The notes under the pieces were generated by a model that made no database searches, was not told the DNA's origin, and worked only from the letters and a program-made list of their open reading frames with translations. Of a DNA stretch of 64,000 bases, positions 23,777 through 32,646 are shown in pieces. How positions within the stretch are numbered: the first letter of the stretch is position 1; each line of letters begins with the position of its first letter. The DNA comes from Hymenobacter sp. YIM 151858-1 (GTDB lineage: Bacteria > Bacteroidota > Bacteroidia > Cytophagales > Hymenobacteraceae). The translations under genes and the position numbers were made by a program. Where the stretch lies: contig NZ_CP110136.1 in assembly GCF_025979705.1 (NCBI RefSeq), positions 62,001 to 126,000 of the forward strand, read 5' to 3'.

Positions 23777-26347
23777 ATGACTCTACCGTTTACCCGCGTG
23801 TTGCGCGCCGGGCTGCTGGCCCTGAGTGTGGCAACTGCTGCCCCCAGCTTTGCGCAACAAGCGTTGCAGTCGCCCGAGCAGTTTTTGGGCTACAAGCTGG
23901 GCAGCCGCTTTACCTACCACGCCGATGTACTGCGCTACGCCGATTACCTGGCGCAGCAACACGCCGACCGCATGCGTGTGGTACCGTACGGCCGCACCTA
24001 CGAAGGCCGCCCACTCGAGGTGGTGCAAATTGCTAGTCCGCGCAACTTGCAGCGCCTCGACGACATCCGGCGCAGCAACTTGCGCCGCGCTGGGCTCGAA
24101 AGCGGCACGCCCAGCCTCGATCAGCCGGCCATTGTGTGGCTGAGCTACAACGTGCACGGCAACGAGGCCGTGTCGAGCGAGGCCGTGCTGCAAGTGCTCT
24201 ACGACTTTGCCAACCCGCAAAACAAAGAGGCGCAAGCCCTGCTTGAGCGCGTGGTGCTGCTCATCGACCCGTGCGTGAACCCCGACGGGCGCGAGCGGTA
24301 CGCGCAGTGGTACGGCCGCGTGGCGGGTGCACCTGCCAACGCCTCGCCGCTGAGCTGGGAGCACCGCGAGCCGTGGCCCGGCGGCCGCTTCAACCACTAC
24401 ATGTTCGATCTGAACCGCGACTGGGCCTGGCAAACCCAGCGCGAAAGCCAGCAGCGCATAGCCCTCTACAACCAATGGCTGCCGCAGGTGCACGCCGATT
24501 TTCACGAGATGAGCGCCGAAGCGCCGTATTATTTCTCGCCGGCGGCCAAGCCCTTCCACGAGGATATTACGCCCTACCAGCGTAAGTTTCAGAACGTCAT
24601 CGGCGACTACAACCGGCAGGTGTTCGATAAAAACGGCTGGCTATATTTCAGCCGCGAAACCTACGACCTGTTTGCCCCCAGCTACGGCGACACCTGGCCC
24701 TCGTTCAACGGCGCCATTGGCATGACGTACGAGCAGGGCGGTAGTGGCCGCGCCGGGGTGCGCTACATCAAAAGCGACGGCGACACGCTTACGTTGGCCG
24801 ACCGCATTGCCCACCACCACGCCGCTAGCTGGGCCACCATCAGGGCTGCTGCCGACCACCAGCAGGAAATGCTTAAGGAGTTCGACAAGTACTACCAGGA
24901 TGCGCGCCAGCGGCCCCGCGGCCGCTACAAAAGCTACGTGGTAAGCGGCTCGCCCGAACGCCTGGCGCCGTTGGTCGACTACCTCCAGCGCCAGCAAATA
25001 CAGTTTGGCTACCTGGGCGAGCGGCGCAAAACGCAGGCCTACAACTACAGCAACGGCAAGCGCGAAGGCGTAACGCTGCAGCCCACCGATGTGGTGATAA
25101 GCATGTACCAGCCTAAATCGACGTTGGTGAAGGTGCTGTTCGAGCCCCAGGCCGCACTGGAGGACTCGCTGACCTACGATATCACGGCGTGGTCGTTGCC
25201 GTATGCCTACGGGCTGCAGGGCTACGCCCTTACCTCCAACCTAAAAGCCGGCGGCAAAGCGCCAGCTGCGGCAACTAAGCCCAACAGTACGCTGCCCGCC
25301 GCCGATGGCACCACCTACGCCTACATTGCCCGCTGGAACTCGCTACGCGATGCCCGGCTGCTCTCCACGCTGCTGCAGCGCCAGGTACGCGTGCGCGTGG
25401 CTTACCAGCCCTTCGAGGCCGGTGGGCAGAAGTTTCAGGCCGGGACGCTCATCATCAACCGCGGCAACAACCAGGGCCTGGGCAACCGCTTCGATGCGGT
25501 GGTGCGCAGCCTGGCCGACTCGGTAGGAGCCGAACTGACGGCCGTGAAAACCGGCTTTGCCAGCGAAGGCAGCGACCTAGGCTCGAGCAATGTGCACGGG
25601 GTAGGCAGGCCCAGCGTGGCCCTGATGGCCGGCCCCGGCACCGATGCTACGGCGTTTGGCGAAGTGTGGCACTTTTTCGAGCAGCAGCTGGGCTACCCGG
25701 TATCCGTAATCGGCACCGATTATTTTGCCTCGGTGCCGCTAAACAAGTTTGACGTGCTGGTGCTGCCCGATGGCAACTACGCCGACGTGCTGAACGAGCG
25801 GCAGCTCGAGAACCTGAAAAGCTGGGTGCGCAGTGGTGGCCGCCTCATAGCCCTGGAAGGTGCCATGAGCTACCTGGCCGGCAAAAAGGATTTCGCGCTG
25901 AAAACCAAGCCCGCCGACTCCAGCCAGACCAACAGTAAAAAAGGCGCCGCGCCCAACCCGTACCGCCAGCTGCGCCGCTACGGCACCTCGGAGCGCGAGT
26001 CGTTGCAGGAGCAAGTGCAGGGCAGCGTGTACCGCGTGGAGCTCGATAATACCCATCCGCTGGCTTTTGGCTACCCCAGCAGCTACTTCGCGCTGGTGCG
26101 CAGCCCCCTCAACTACCAGTTTTTGGGCGAAGGCAGCTGGAACGTGGGTGTACTGAAAAAAGGCCAGGCCGCCGCTGGCTTCACGGGCAGCCAGGTGCGC
26201 GCCAAGCTCAACGATACAGTGGTGTTGGGCGTGCAGGAAATGGGCCGCGGCCAGGTAATATACCTCGGCGACAACCCGCTGTTCCGGGGCTTCTGGCAGG
26301 CCGGCAAACTGCTCTTCACCAATGCCGTGTTTATGGTAGGCCAGTAG
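23777..26347 (+). CDS. Exported M14-family zinc carboxypeptidase with a large C-terminal region
   Basis: An 856-residue secreted protein. The signal peptide ends near residue 27 (APSFAQQ). The M14 carboxypeptidase domain spans about 35-370: zinc ligands H127 and E130 in YNVHGNEAVSSEA, the substrate Arg/Asn region DLNRDWAWQ, the third zinc His near 240 in VHADFHEM, and a catalytic Glu near 318 in GMTYEQGGSG. After it come about 480 residues including a GATase-like or DUF4159-like alpha/beta part (FDVLVLPDGNY, GGRLIALEGAMSYL). The architecture is frequent in Bacteroidota and suggests periplasmic or surface peptide or amide trimming. It is monocistronic with a strong terminator. Confidence 0.87.
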   Translation: MTLPFTRVLRAGLLALSVATAAPSFAQQALQSPEQFLGYKLGSRFTYHADVLRYADYLAQQHADRMRVVPYGRTYEGRPLEVVQIASPRNLQRLDDIRRSNLRRAGLESGTPSLDQPAIVWLSYNVHGNEAVSSEAVLQVLYDFANPQNKEAQALLERVVLLIDPCVNPDGRERYAQWYGRVAGAPANASPLSWEHREPWPGGRFNHYMFDLNRDWAWQTQRESQQRIALYNQWLPQVHADFHEMSAEAPYYFSPAAKPFHEDITPYQRKFQNVIGDYNRQVFDKNGWLYFSRETYDLFAPSYGDTWPSFNGAIGMTYEQGGSGRAGVRYIKSDGDTLTLADRIAHHHAASWATIRAAADHQQEMLKEFDKYYQDARQRPRGRYKSYVVSGSPERLAPLVDYLQRQQIQFGYLGERRKTQAYNYSNGKREGVTLQPTDVVISMYQPKSTLVKVLFEPQAALEDSLTYDITAWSLPYAYGLQGYALTSNLKAGGKAPAAATKPNSTLPAADGTTYAYIARWNSLRDARLLSTLLQRQVRVRVAYQPFEAGGQKFQAGTLIINRGNNQGLGNRFDAVVRSLADSVGAELTAVKTGFASEGSDLGSSNVHGVGRPSVALMAGPGTDATAFGEVWHFFEQQLGYPVSVIGTDYFASVPLNKFDVLVLPDGNYADVLNERQLENLKSWVRSGGRLIALEGAMSYLAGKKDFALKTKPADSSQTNSKKGAAPNPYRQLRRYGTSERESLQEQVQGSVYRVELDNTHPLAFGYPSSYFALVRSPLNYQFLGEGSWNVGVLKKGQAAAGFTGSQVRAKLNDTVVLGVQEMGRGQVIYLGDNPLFRGFWQAGKLLFTNAVFMVGQ

Positions 26348-26365
26348 GCACCTAGGGCCACCAGC

Positions 26366-26401
26366 AAAAAGCCCCGCCGGACTGCTCCGGCGGGGCTTTT
26401 T
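26366..26401. terminator. Bidirectional terminator after the M14 peptidase gene
   Basis: Perfect 16-bp stem AAAAAGCCCCGCCGGA / TCCGGCGGGGCTTTTT with loop CTGC. It serves the plus-strand peptidase and probably the convergent gene at 26420. Confidence 0.9.
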
Positions 26402-26419
26402 ATTGCTTCAGGGCGAAGA

Positions 26420-26893
26420 TTAGTCTACGATGTCTTCGGCTTTGTTGCCTACTTTCTTGGCGCCTTTCTTCACGCCGTGGCCCACTTTCTTGGCGCCTTT
26501 GCCCACGGCACGGCCTACTTTCTTACCGCCGCGCTTTACGTCGCTGCCGGTGTTGCTTACCATACGGCCCGACTTGGTGCGCTCGTAGGGCGTGTTGGTG
26601 CCTGTGGCGGGCGTCGTAGCCGAGCTGTTAGCGTCGTTGGTGGTCGTGGTGCCCGTCGACATGGAACCGCCGGTGGTGGTGCCGCCCGTGGTACCGGTGT
26701 TGTAGCTACCCGAGGTAGTACCCGTCGACATGGTGCCCGAGGTGGTGCCCGTCGACATAGTGCCCGAGGTAGTGCCGGTAGTGGTGCTGCCGCTCGTGGT
26801 GGTCGACGACGACGAAGTGGTGGTGCCGGTTTGCGCCATGGCCGAAATGCTGGTCAGCGCAACGGCCGACAGGAGCATCAGTATCTTTTTCAT
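26420..26893 (-). CDS. Exported low-complexity Thr/Ser/Gly-rich protein with basic Gly-Lys tail
   Basis: A 157-residue protein of unknown function. A signal peptide ends at AMAQ (residue 21). Residues 22-95 are nearly all Thr, Ser and Gly with near-perfect repeats of the type GTTSGTMST. The last 50 residues are basic and Gly-rich with repeats of the pattern GKGAKKVGHGVKKGAKKVG. The Thr/Ser-rich part could be an O-glycosylated or amyloid-like region; Bacteroidota do O-glycosylate D-S/T motifs in the periplasm, but such motifs are scarce here. The basic tail could bind LPS, peptidoglycan or nucleic acid. All of this is inference. Confidence 0.75.
   Translation of the reverse strand: MKKILMLLSAVALTSISAMAQTGTTTSSSSTTTSGSTTTGTTSGTMSTGTTSGTMSTGTTSGSYNTGTTGGTTTGGSMSTGTTTTNDANSSATTPATGTNTPYERTKSGRMVSNTGSDVKRGGKKVGRAVGKGAKKVGHGVKKGAKKVGNKAEDIVD
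26690..26790 (-). repeat. Coding tandem repeat, about 27-bp unit
   Basis: Within the Thr/Ser-rich gene, units of about 27 bases containing GTGCCCGTCGACAT recur nearly unchanged, with diverged flanking units. Such repeats can vary in copy number by slippage. Confidence 0.6.
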
Positions 26894-26948
26894 AGGATGA
26901 GGTCAGATTGGAATCGACCTTTCTACGCAAACCCTGCCACAAGGATAC

Positions 26949-28172
26949 CTAAGGAAGCAATAATGAACTGTCGCCGTAGCTCAAAAAGCGGTAATTATTG
27001 GCCAGGGCGTGGTCGTATACGCGGCGCCAATCGTTGCCGATAAGCGCCGAAACCAGCAGCAGCAAGGTGCTTTCGGGCTGGTGGAAGTTGGTAATCAGCC
27101 CTTGTATCATCCGGAAGCGGTACCCCGGCGCAATCAGCAGCTGCGTGCTGGCTTGCAGGGCATCGTCGCCGCGGCGCTCCAACTCGTCGAGCAACGCCTG
27201 CAAAGCCGTTTGCATGGGCACCTCGGTGGCGTGCTCGTAGGGCTCCCATTGCTGCACCAGCCCCGAAAGGCTGCCGCCGCGTACCACCTGGCAGCCCAGC
27301 CAGTACAGGCTCTCGAGGGTGCGCAGGCTGGTGGTGCCCACGGCGATAATGGGCCTGGGTGCGTGCGCAATCAGCTGGCGCAGCACCTCGCGGGTGGCAC
27401 TAATGGGCTCGGAGTGCATGGCGTGGTCGGCCATTTGGGCGGCTTTCACCGGCTGAAAAGTGCCGGCGCCCACGTGCAGGGTAAGCTGGGCGCTCTGAAT
27501 ACCCTGCTCGGCCAGGTCTTGCAACACGCGGTCGGTAAAGTGCAGGCCGGCAGTAGGGGCGGCCACGGCACCATCGTGGGCGGCGTACACGGTTTGGTAA
27601 CGCTCGTCGTCGGTGGGGTTGGCTTCGCGGTTGAGGTAGGGCGGTAAGGGCAGGCGGCCCGCGCCGGCCAGCACCTGCGCAAACGGCAGCTCGGCCGGCT
27701 GCCACCGAAACCGAATCAGCGAGCTGCCCTCCTCCGCGGCTTCGCGCTCGGCTTCGAGCACTGCCGTTTGCCCGTCGGGCGTGGTAAAGGTGGCTTGCAC
27801 CACACCGGTTTTCCAGCGCTTGCCGTTGCCCACCAGGCAGCGCCACACGCACTCAGTGGTTTGCTGCATGGCCGGCTCAATAGCGCGGCTGGGGGCCACC
27901 GGCTCCAGGCAAAACAGCTCAATTTGCCCGCCCGTGGGCTTGTGCAAGTACAAGCGGGCCCGCACCACTTTGGTGTTGTTGAATACCAACAATGCATCGG
28001 CCGGCAACTCGGCGGGTAGTTCCCGGAATATGCGGTCCTGAATACCGCCCTGCCGGTACACCAGCAACCGCGAGCCGTCGCGGTCGGGGAGGGGTTCCGG
28101 CGCGATGCGCTCGGCGGGTAAGTCGTAAGTAAAGTCCAGTATGGAAAGCTGACGAGGGTCGGGGGTGTGCAT
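26949..28172 (-). CDS. queA: S-adenosylmethionine:tRNA ribosyltransferase-isomerase
   Basis: QueA transfers and isomerises the ribosyl part of SAM onto preQ1 in tRNA, giving epoxyqueuosine at the wobble position of Asp, Asn, His and Tyr tRNAs. The 407-residue product has the family features: FDLP-like N-terminus (LDFTYDLPAERIA), DALLVFNNTKVVRARL, GRLPLPPYL, YQTVYAAHDGAVAAPTAGLHFT, LTLHVGAGTFQPV and the C-terminal LITNFHQPESTLLLLVSAL. It is a little longer than the Escherichia coli enzyme, with an insert near residues 100-150. On the minus strand a TAATTTTG -7-like element lies 5 bases upstream of the ATG, so the transcript may be nearly leaderless. Confidence 0.95.
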   Translation of the reverse strand: MHTPDPRQLSILDFTYDLPAERIAPEPLPDRDGSRLLVYRQGGIQDRIFRELPAELPADALLVFNNTKVVRARLYLHKPTGGQIELFCLEPVAPSRAIEPAMQQTTECVWRCLVGNGKRWKTGVVQATFTTPDGQTAVLEAEREAAEEGSSLIRFRWQPAELPFAQVLAGAGRLPLPPYLNREANPTDDERYQTVYAAHDGAVAAPTAGLHFTDRVLQDLAEQGIQSAQLTLHVGAGTFQPVKAAQMADHAMHSEPISATREVLRQLIAHAPRPIIAVGTTSLRTLESLYWLGCQVVRGGSLSGLVQQWEPYEHATEVPMQTALQALLDELERRGDDALQASTQLLIAPGYRFRMIQGLITNFHQPESTLLLLVSALIGNDWRRVYDHALANNYRFLSYGDSSLLLP

Positions 28173-28220
28173 GGGGCAAAATTAACCTAGGGCCGGTAAC
28201 CGCGTCCTAGGTAGCTACCC

Positions 28221-28270
28221 GCCAATAACACGGCCGCACCCAATAGGTTGGGTGCGGCCGTGTTATTGGC
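28221..28270. terminator. Terminator after the methyltransferase gene
   Basis: Perfect 23-bp arms (28221-28243 and 28248-28270) with loop TAGG. It lies just past the stop of the minus-strand methyltransferase and upstream of queA. Its T-rich flank on the minus strand is short. Confidence 0.78.
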
Positions 28271-28287
28271 CCAGGTGCCGAGGCAAA

Positions 28288-29076
28288 TTAAGGCCGCCTG
28301 AAGATGAGCAAGTGCTGTTGCGGGAGGGTTTTGATGTTCTCCACAAACTGCAAGCCCACGGCCTGCAGCTCGCGGCGGGCCTGTTCCTCGCTCATGCGAT
28401 GGATGCGCTTGATGGGCACATTGGGGTCTTCGGAGCGGTACTCCACCAAAGCCACGCGGCCGCCGGGTTTCAGCGCGTTTTTGATGGCCCGCATCATTTC
28501 GCGCGGGTGGTCAAACTCGTGGTACGCATCCACGATCAGGGCCAGATCAACGCTGTTGGCGGGCAGGTTGGGGTTTTTCACGGTGCCGAGCACGGGCTCC
28601 ACGTTCGTAACCTTGCGACGCTGGCTGGCGGCTTTCAGCTTTTCCAGCATCTGGGGCTGAATATCCACGGCCAGCACCTTGCCTTGCGGCACCTGCTCGC
28701 TGATGCGGAACGTGAAAAACCCGGTGCCCGCGCCAATGTCGGCTACCACATCGGTGGGTTTCAGCTTCAGCTCGCGCAGCAAAATATCGGTGCCTTCTTC
28801 CTGCTCCCGGTCGGGGCGCTCCAGCCAGCCGGCGCCGTCGTGGCCCATTACGTGGGCAATTTGGCGGCCCATGTAGTAGCGGCCAATACCGTTGGGGTCT
28901 TGGGGGGCGCGGCGCTGGTAGCCAGCCGAGTCGGGCGTGGCCTCGGTGCGGTGCTGCACCACGCGCGCGGCGTCGCTCTCGGCAATGGGCGTTTGGGTGC
29001 AGGAAAACAGCAGCGCAGGCACGGCCAACGCGGCGGTCAGGGCTTTGCGCAGAAACAGGGAGGCATCCGGATGCAT
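28288..29076 (-). CDS. Class I SAM-dependent methyltransferase with a lipoprotein-type signal peptide
   Basis: A 262-residue protein. The N-terminus is a lipoprotein signal: a basic start, hydrophobic core ALTAALAVPALL and a lipobox FSC with Cys at about 26. Residues 95-235 form a class I methyltransferase fold with SAM motif I VADIGAGTGFFTF near 110, VLAVDIQPQMLEKL, a motif IV-like LALIVDAYHEFDHP and LKPGGRVALVEYR. The chosen start, ATG 29076, gives the complete signal. The methyltransferase motifs look intact. SAM is cytoplasmic, so an exported version is puzzling; similar exported proteins exist in proteobacteria, function unknown. It is monocistronic. Confidence 0.8.
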   Translation of the reverse strand: MHPDASLFLRKALTAALAVPALLFSCTQTPIAESDAARVVQHRTEATPDSAGYQRRAPQDPNGIGRYYMGRQIAHVMGHDGAGWLERPDREQEEGTDILLRELKLKPTDVVADIGAGTGFFTFRISEQVPQGKVLAVDIQPQMLEKLKAASQRRKVTNVEPVLGTVKNPNLPANSVDLALIVDAYHEFDHPREMMRAIKNALKPGGRVALVEYRSEDPNVPIKRIHRMSEEQARRELQAVGLQFVENIKTLPQQHLLIFRRP

Positions 29077-29181
29077 AGACGCGTGCAAAGAAAACGGCAA
29101 CTGCGGGTTTAACAACGCTTGCTGGCAAAACCGTTCGTTGCGCCCCCTACGCCGGAAAAAACCCAATTGATCCTCAATCAA

Positions 29182-29213
29182 TTGAAGAAAGAATATAGTT
29201 AATACTTCTTTTG
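29182..29213 (+). promoter_or_regulatory. Predicted promoter of the Ala-rich lipoprotein gene
   Basis: TTG at 29182-29184, a 21-base spacer, then TTCTTTTG at 29206-29213 (one mismatch from TAnnTTTG). The surrounding DNA is AT-rich. The start codon is 75 bases downstream. Confidence 0.5.
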
Positions 29214-29287
29214 TCTGAGCTAACTCCTATTTTCGGCTCGAATTCGTACCATTCCTTGGTTCAAACCTTTCTTAACCCATAACCACT

Positions 29288-29875
29288 ATGAAGCAACTTG
29301 CCTCTGCCCTCCAGAAAATGGCTGCTGCTGCGCTGTTTGCCGCTGCACTCACGGGCTGCGCGCGCAACGAGTACGCTATGCTGCCCAAAACCAGCTCGTA
29401 CCACGGCGACCAGCACCGCTCGGTAGCCGTTAAGCCCGCCCCGGCGCCGGTAGCCGAGCAAACTGCTCCGGTTGTAGTAGCCGACGAGCCCGTAGCTCCG
29501 GCCGCCACGGTAGCTGCTGCCCCCGTAAAAGAAGAAGCCGCTGCTCCGCGCAAAGCTGCCAAAGTAGCTAAGCAAGAGCGTGCCGCCGTAGCTGCTGCTC
29601 CGGCTGCCAAGCCCAACATGGTTCAGAAAGCCCTTATTGCCAAGGCCCTGAAGAAAGTTGACAAGCTGGCTGCCAAAGCCGAGCTGAAGAAGCAGTCGAA
29701 CGCTGCCTCGGCCGACGATGCCAACGCCCTGTCCAAAAACATCAAGCTGGGTATCATCCTGCTGCTGATCGGTGTACTGCTCGGTATTTTCGGCGGTGTC
29801 ATTGGCCTGCTCGGTCTGATCTTCGCCATCATCGGTATCGTACTGATCGTACTCGGCCTGCTCGAGGAAATCTAG
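29288..29875 (+). CDS. Ala-rich lipoprotein with a C-terminal Gly-rich membrane hairpin
   Basis: A 195-residue protein of unknown function. The signal peptide ends in a lipobox (LTGC, Cys at 24). Residues 45-105 are a Pro/Ala/Val-rich linker, then a Lys/Ala-rich helix (LIAKALKKVDKLAAKAELKK). The last 40 residues are very hydrophobic with Gly spacing (LGIILLLIGVLLGIFGGVIG and LLGLIFAIIGIVLIVLGLL), forming one or two membrane helices. A lipid anchor at one end and a membrane segment at the other suggest a protein that tethers two membrane regions or spans the periplasm. Codon use is rich in highly used codons (GCT, GTA), suggesting good expression. Confidence 0.72.
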   Translation: MKQLASALQKMAAAALFAAALTGCARNEYAMLPKTSSYHGDQHRSVAVKPAPAPVAEQTAPVVVADEPVAPAATVAAAPVKEEAAAPRKAAKVAKQERAAVAAAPAAKPNMVQKALIAKALKKVDKLAAKAELKKQSNAASADDANALSKNIKLGIILLLIGVLLGIFGGVIGLLGLIFAIIGIVLIVLGLLEEI

Positions 29876-29897
29876 GTCGTGCGCACCGTACCAGCCT

Positions 29898-29940
29898 AAA
29901 CAAAAGCGCCCCGGCTACTGCAGCCGGGGCGCTTTTGTTT
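29898..29940. terminator. Bidirectional terminator between the lipoprotein gene and priA
   Basis: Perfect 19-bp arms (29898-29916 and 29922-29940) around a 5-base loop; A-rich left edge and T-rich right edge. It lies between convergent genes. Confidence 0.9.
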
Positions 29941-29960
29941 GTCAGCCCTAGGTCGCGGGC

Positions 29961-32510
29961 TTACATCGGGTCCACATCAGCCACAATGCGGGCCTGCCGG
30001 AAATCTTTTTCGTCGCGCACCAGCGTCATGGCTTCCAGTATCTGTGCCTTGGCGTGCTTTAGCACGGTATGCTCGCGGCTGAGCTTGATGGTGATTTCCT
30101 GTAGGTAAAAGTTGCGGATGCGGAAAATGTACGGTGCCTCGGGGCCCAGCACGGCATCCCGACCTAGGCGCTCTACCAGCTCCTGCGTCAGCAGCACAGC
30201 CGCCTCCAAGGCTACGCGTTCTTCCACGTGCTTCACCGTAATCTTGATGACGCGGGCAAACGGCGGGTACATGTGCTCGCGGCGCTGCGCAATTTCGTAC
30301 TCGTAAAAGTCCTCGTAGTCGTTGCGCATCACCTTGTCGAAGATGGGCTGCTGCGGGTCGCCGGTTTGCACGATTACCTTGCCCTTTTTGCCCTTGCGCC
30401 CCGCGCGGCCGCTTACCTGCACAAACATTTGGTAAGCCCGCTCGTGCGCCCGGAAGTCGGGGTAGTGGATGATGCTGTCGGCGTTGATGATGCCCACCAG
30501 GCTCACGTTGCCGAAGTCCAGGCCCTTCGTCACCATTTGGGTGCCCACCAGCACGTTGGTGCGCTGCTGCTCAAAGTCGCTGATGATTTGCTGGTAGGCG
30601 TTTTTGGCGCGCGTGGTGTCCAAGTCCATGCGCTGCACATTGGCCTCGGGCAGCATAATCTTCAGGTCGTCCTCGATGCGCTCGGTACCGAAACCCATGG
30701 CCCGAATAGCCCTGGAGCCGCAGGCCGGGCACTCGCGCGGCATGGCCTCGTGGTGGCCGCAGTAGTGGCAGCGCAGCTCGTGGGCGTTTTTGTGGTAGCT
30801 CAGGCTCACGGCGCAGCTCTTGCACTTGGGTATCCAGCCGCAGTCCAGGCAGCTGATAAAAGGCGAGTAGCCGCGGCGGTTCTGAAACAAAATCACCTGC
30901 TCGCCCTGCGACAATCGGCCTTCAATAGCCGCCGTGAGCTCGGGCGTGAAGTGGTGCGAGGGTTTCTTCTGGCCTTGCTGCGCATTGCGCCGCGTGTCAA
31001 TCAGCTCTATTTCGGGCAGGCCCGCCTCGCCGAAGCGCTTGGTAAGCTGTACCAAGCCCCAGCGCCCGGCGCGGCACTGGTAGTACGTCTCGACCGACGG
31101 CGTTGCCGAACCCAGGAGAATTTTGGCGCCTTGGAAGGTGCCCATCATCAGGGCCACTTCGCGGGCGTTGTAGCGCGGGGCCGGGTCGTACTGCTTATAG
31201 CTCGATTCGTGCTCCTCGTCGACGATAATCAGCGACAAACTATCGAAGGGCAGAAACACGGCCGAGCGCACGCCCACCACCACCTGAAACCGACCCGAGA
31301 GCACGCCGTTCCAGACCTCCACGCGCTCGTTGTCGGAGAATTTGGAGTGGTACACACCTAGGCGCGAGCCGAATACGCGCATGAGGCGCGTTACGATTTG
31401 CGCCGTCAGGGCAATTTCGGGCAGCAGGTACAGCACCTGGCCGCCGCCTTCCAGCGCCTTCCGGATCAGGTCGATGTAAATCTCGGTTTTGCCGGCGCCC
31501 GTTACGCCGTGCAGCAGCGTAATGTCCTTCTGGCCGAAGTGCTCCAATATCTGGTCGCGCGCTTTGGTTTGGGCCTCTGACAACGCAAAAGGCATTTGGT
31601 TGCCCTCGTTTTCATCCAACGGAAAGCGCGACACAATCTGATCGAACTGCTCGAGCACGCCGTTTTTGATGAGCGTGTTCACGGCCGACGGGGAGAGGTG
31701 CGGCGAGCTGGTGAGGGCTGCCTTTTCGAGCCCGTTGTGGTTGAGGTGCTCGTTTTGGTACACCGGCACCCGCTGGATGTAGCGCATCAGCACATCCAAT
31801 TGCTTGGGCTTGCTGGCGAGGCTCTCGAACAAGCCCTCCAGCGCCGCCTCGGCCACAAAGTGGTGGGCGAGGCGCACTTTCTTCACCACTTTGGGCGCGT
31901 ACTTATCCGCAATGTGCTCGAACAGAAAGACCACGTCCTTCTGAATCAGGCTCTTGATGACTTTGTGAAAGGAGCTGATGCCCAGGATTTCGCCTACTTC
32001 CGAGAAGGTCAGGGCCTTGCCGTCTTCGGTACCTAGGGCCTCCACAATTTTCTGCTCCTGCTCGCTGAGCGGGTAGGGCGTGCCCTCGGCCACGTACTGC
32101 GGGTGCAGCTGCACCCGCGACTCGGAGCTGAGTTTAAGCGCTGATGGCAGGGCCGCATTAATCACCTCGCCAATGGTGCACATGTAGTAATCGGCAATCC
32201 AGCGGAAAAGCTTCAGCTGGGGCTGCGTTACCACCGGCGCATCGTCGATAAACTCGAGGATGTACTTGGCCTGGTAGTCCTTGGGCGGAGTTTCGTGCAC
32301 GGCTGCCACAATGCAGCTCAGCGTCTTTTTCGCCCCGAACTGCACCAGCACCCGCCCGCCAATCACCACTTGGTCGTTCAGCTCGAAGGGCACGCGGTAG
32401 GTATAGAGCTTGGGCAGCGGCAACGGCAAAATCACGTCGGCAAAAAGCGTGACGCGGTCGGCCGCGGCGGGCTCGGATTGGGGCAGGGAAAAAAGGTGCG
32501 TTTGGGACAC
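29961..32510 (-). CDS. priA: Primosomal protein N', replication restart helicase
   Basis: PriA recognises stalled or repaired forks and reloads the replisome. About 849 residues: N-terminal 3'-DNA-binding domain (VTLFADVILPLPLPKLYTYRVP), a winged helix, a DEAD-like helicase with Walker A GVTGAGKTEIY and DEEH box VDEEHESSYKQ, the zinc module with eight Cys (SCLDCGWIPKCKSC and RCHYCGHH...CPACG), then the C-terminal helicase half with TERIEDDL, TQMVTKGLDFGNV and QVSGRAGR. No ATG precedes the conserved N-terminus; GTG 32508-32510 is preferred, and GTG at 32553-32555 (15 codons earlier) is the alternative. It is a single gene between two intergenic gaps. Confidence 0.95.
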   Translation of the reverse strand: MSQTHLFSLPQSEPAAADRVTLFADVILPLPLPKLYTYRVPFELNDQVVIGGRVLVQFGAKKTLSCIVAAVHETPPKDYQAKYILEFIDDAPVVTQPQLKLFRWIADYYMCTIGEVINAALPSALKLSSESRVQLHPQYVAEGTPYPLSEQEQKIVEALGTEDGKALTFSEVGEILGISSFHKVIKSLIQKDVVFLFEHIADKYAPKVVKKVRLAHHFVAEAALEGLFESLASKPKQLDVLMRYIQRVPVYQNEHLNHNGLEKAALTSSPHLSPSAVNTLIKNGVLEQFDQIVSRFPLDENEGNQMPFALSEAQTKARDQILEHFGQKDITLLHGVTGAGKTEIYIDLIRKALEGGGQVLYLLPEIALTAQIVTRLMRVFGSRLGVYHSKFSDNERVEVWNGVLSGRFQVVVGVRSAVFLPFDSLSLIIVDEEHESSYKQYDPAPRYNAREVALMMGTFQGAKILLGSATPSVETYYQCRAGRWGLVQLTKRFGEAGLPEIELIDTRRNAQQGQKKPSHHFTPELTAAIEGRLSQGEQVILFQNRRGYSPFISCLDCGWIPKCKSCAVSLSYHKNAHELRCHYCGHHEAMPRECPACGSRAIRAMGFGTERIEDDLKIMLPEANVQRMDLDTTRAKNAYQQIISDFEQQRTNVLVGTQMVTKGLDFGNVSLVGIINADSIIHYPDFRAHERAYQMFVQVSGRAGRKGKKGKVIVQTGDPQQPIFDKVMRNDYEDFYEYEIAQRREHMYPPFARVIKITVKHVEERVALEAAVLLTQELVERLGRDAVLGPEAPYIFRIRNFYLQEITIKLSREHTVLKHAKAQILEAMTLVRDEKDFRQARIVADVDPM

Positions 32511-32646
32511 GGTTCTATCAGCGGCGAATAACAAAGATAGCCCGCCAAACGCCACAATTATTCCCTAGGTCGGAGCATCCGGAAATGGCTATTCAGCCAT
32601 ATGCCTGCCCCAGAGCAGACTGCTGGCACCTAGGGCTAAGCAAACG

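Noticed and set aside
30228-31361. 377-codon open frame on the plus strand opposite priA
   Set aside because: Antisense shadow of PriA, whose helicase and zinc motifs are on the minus strand.
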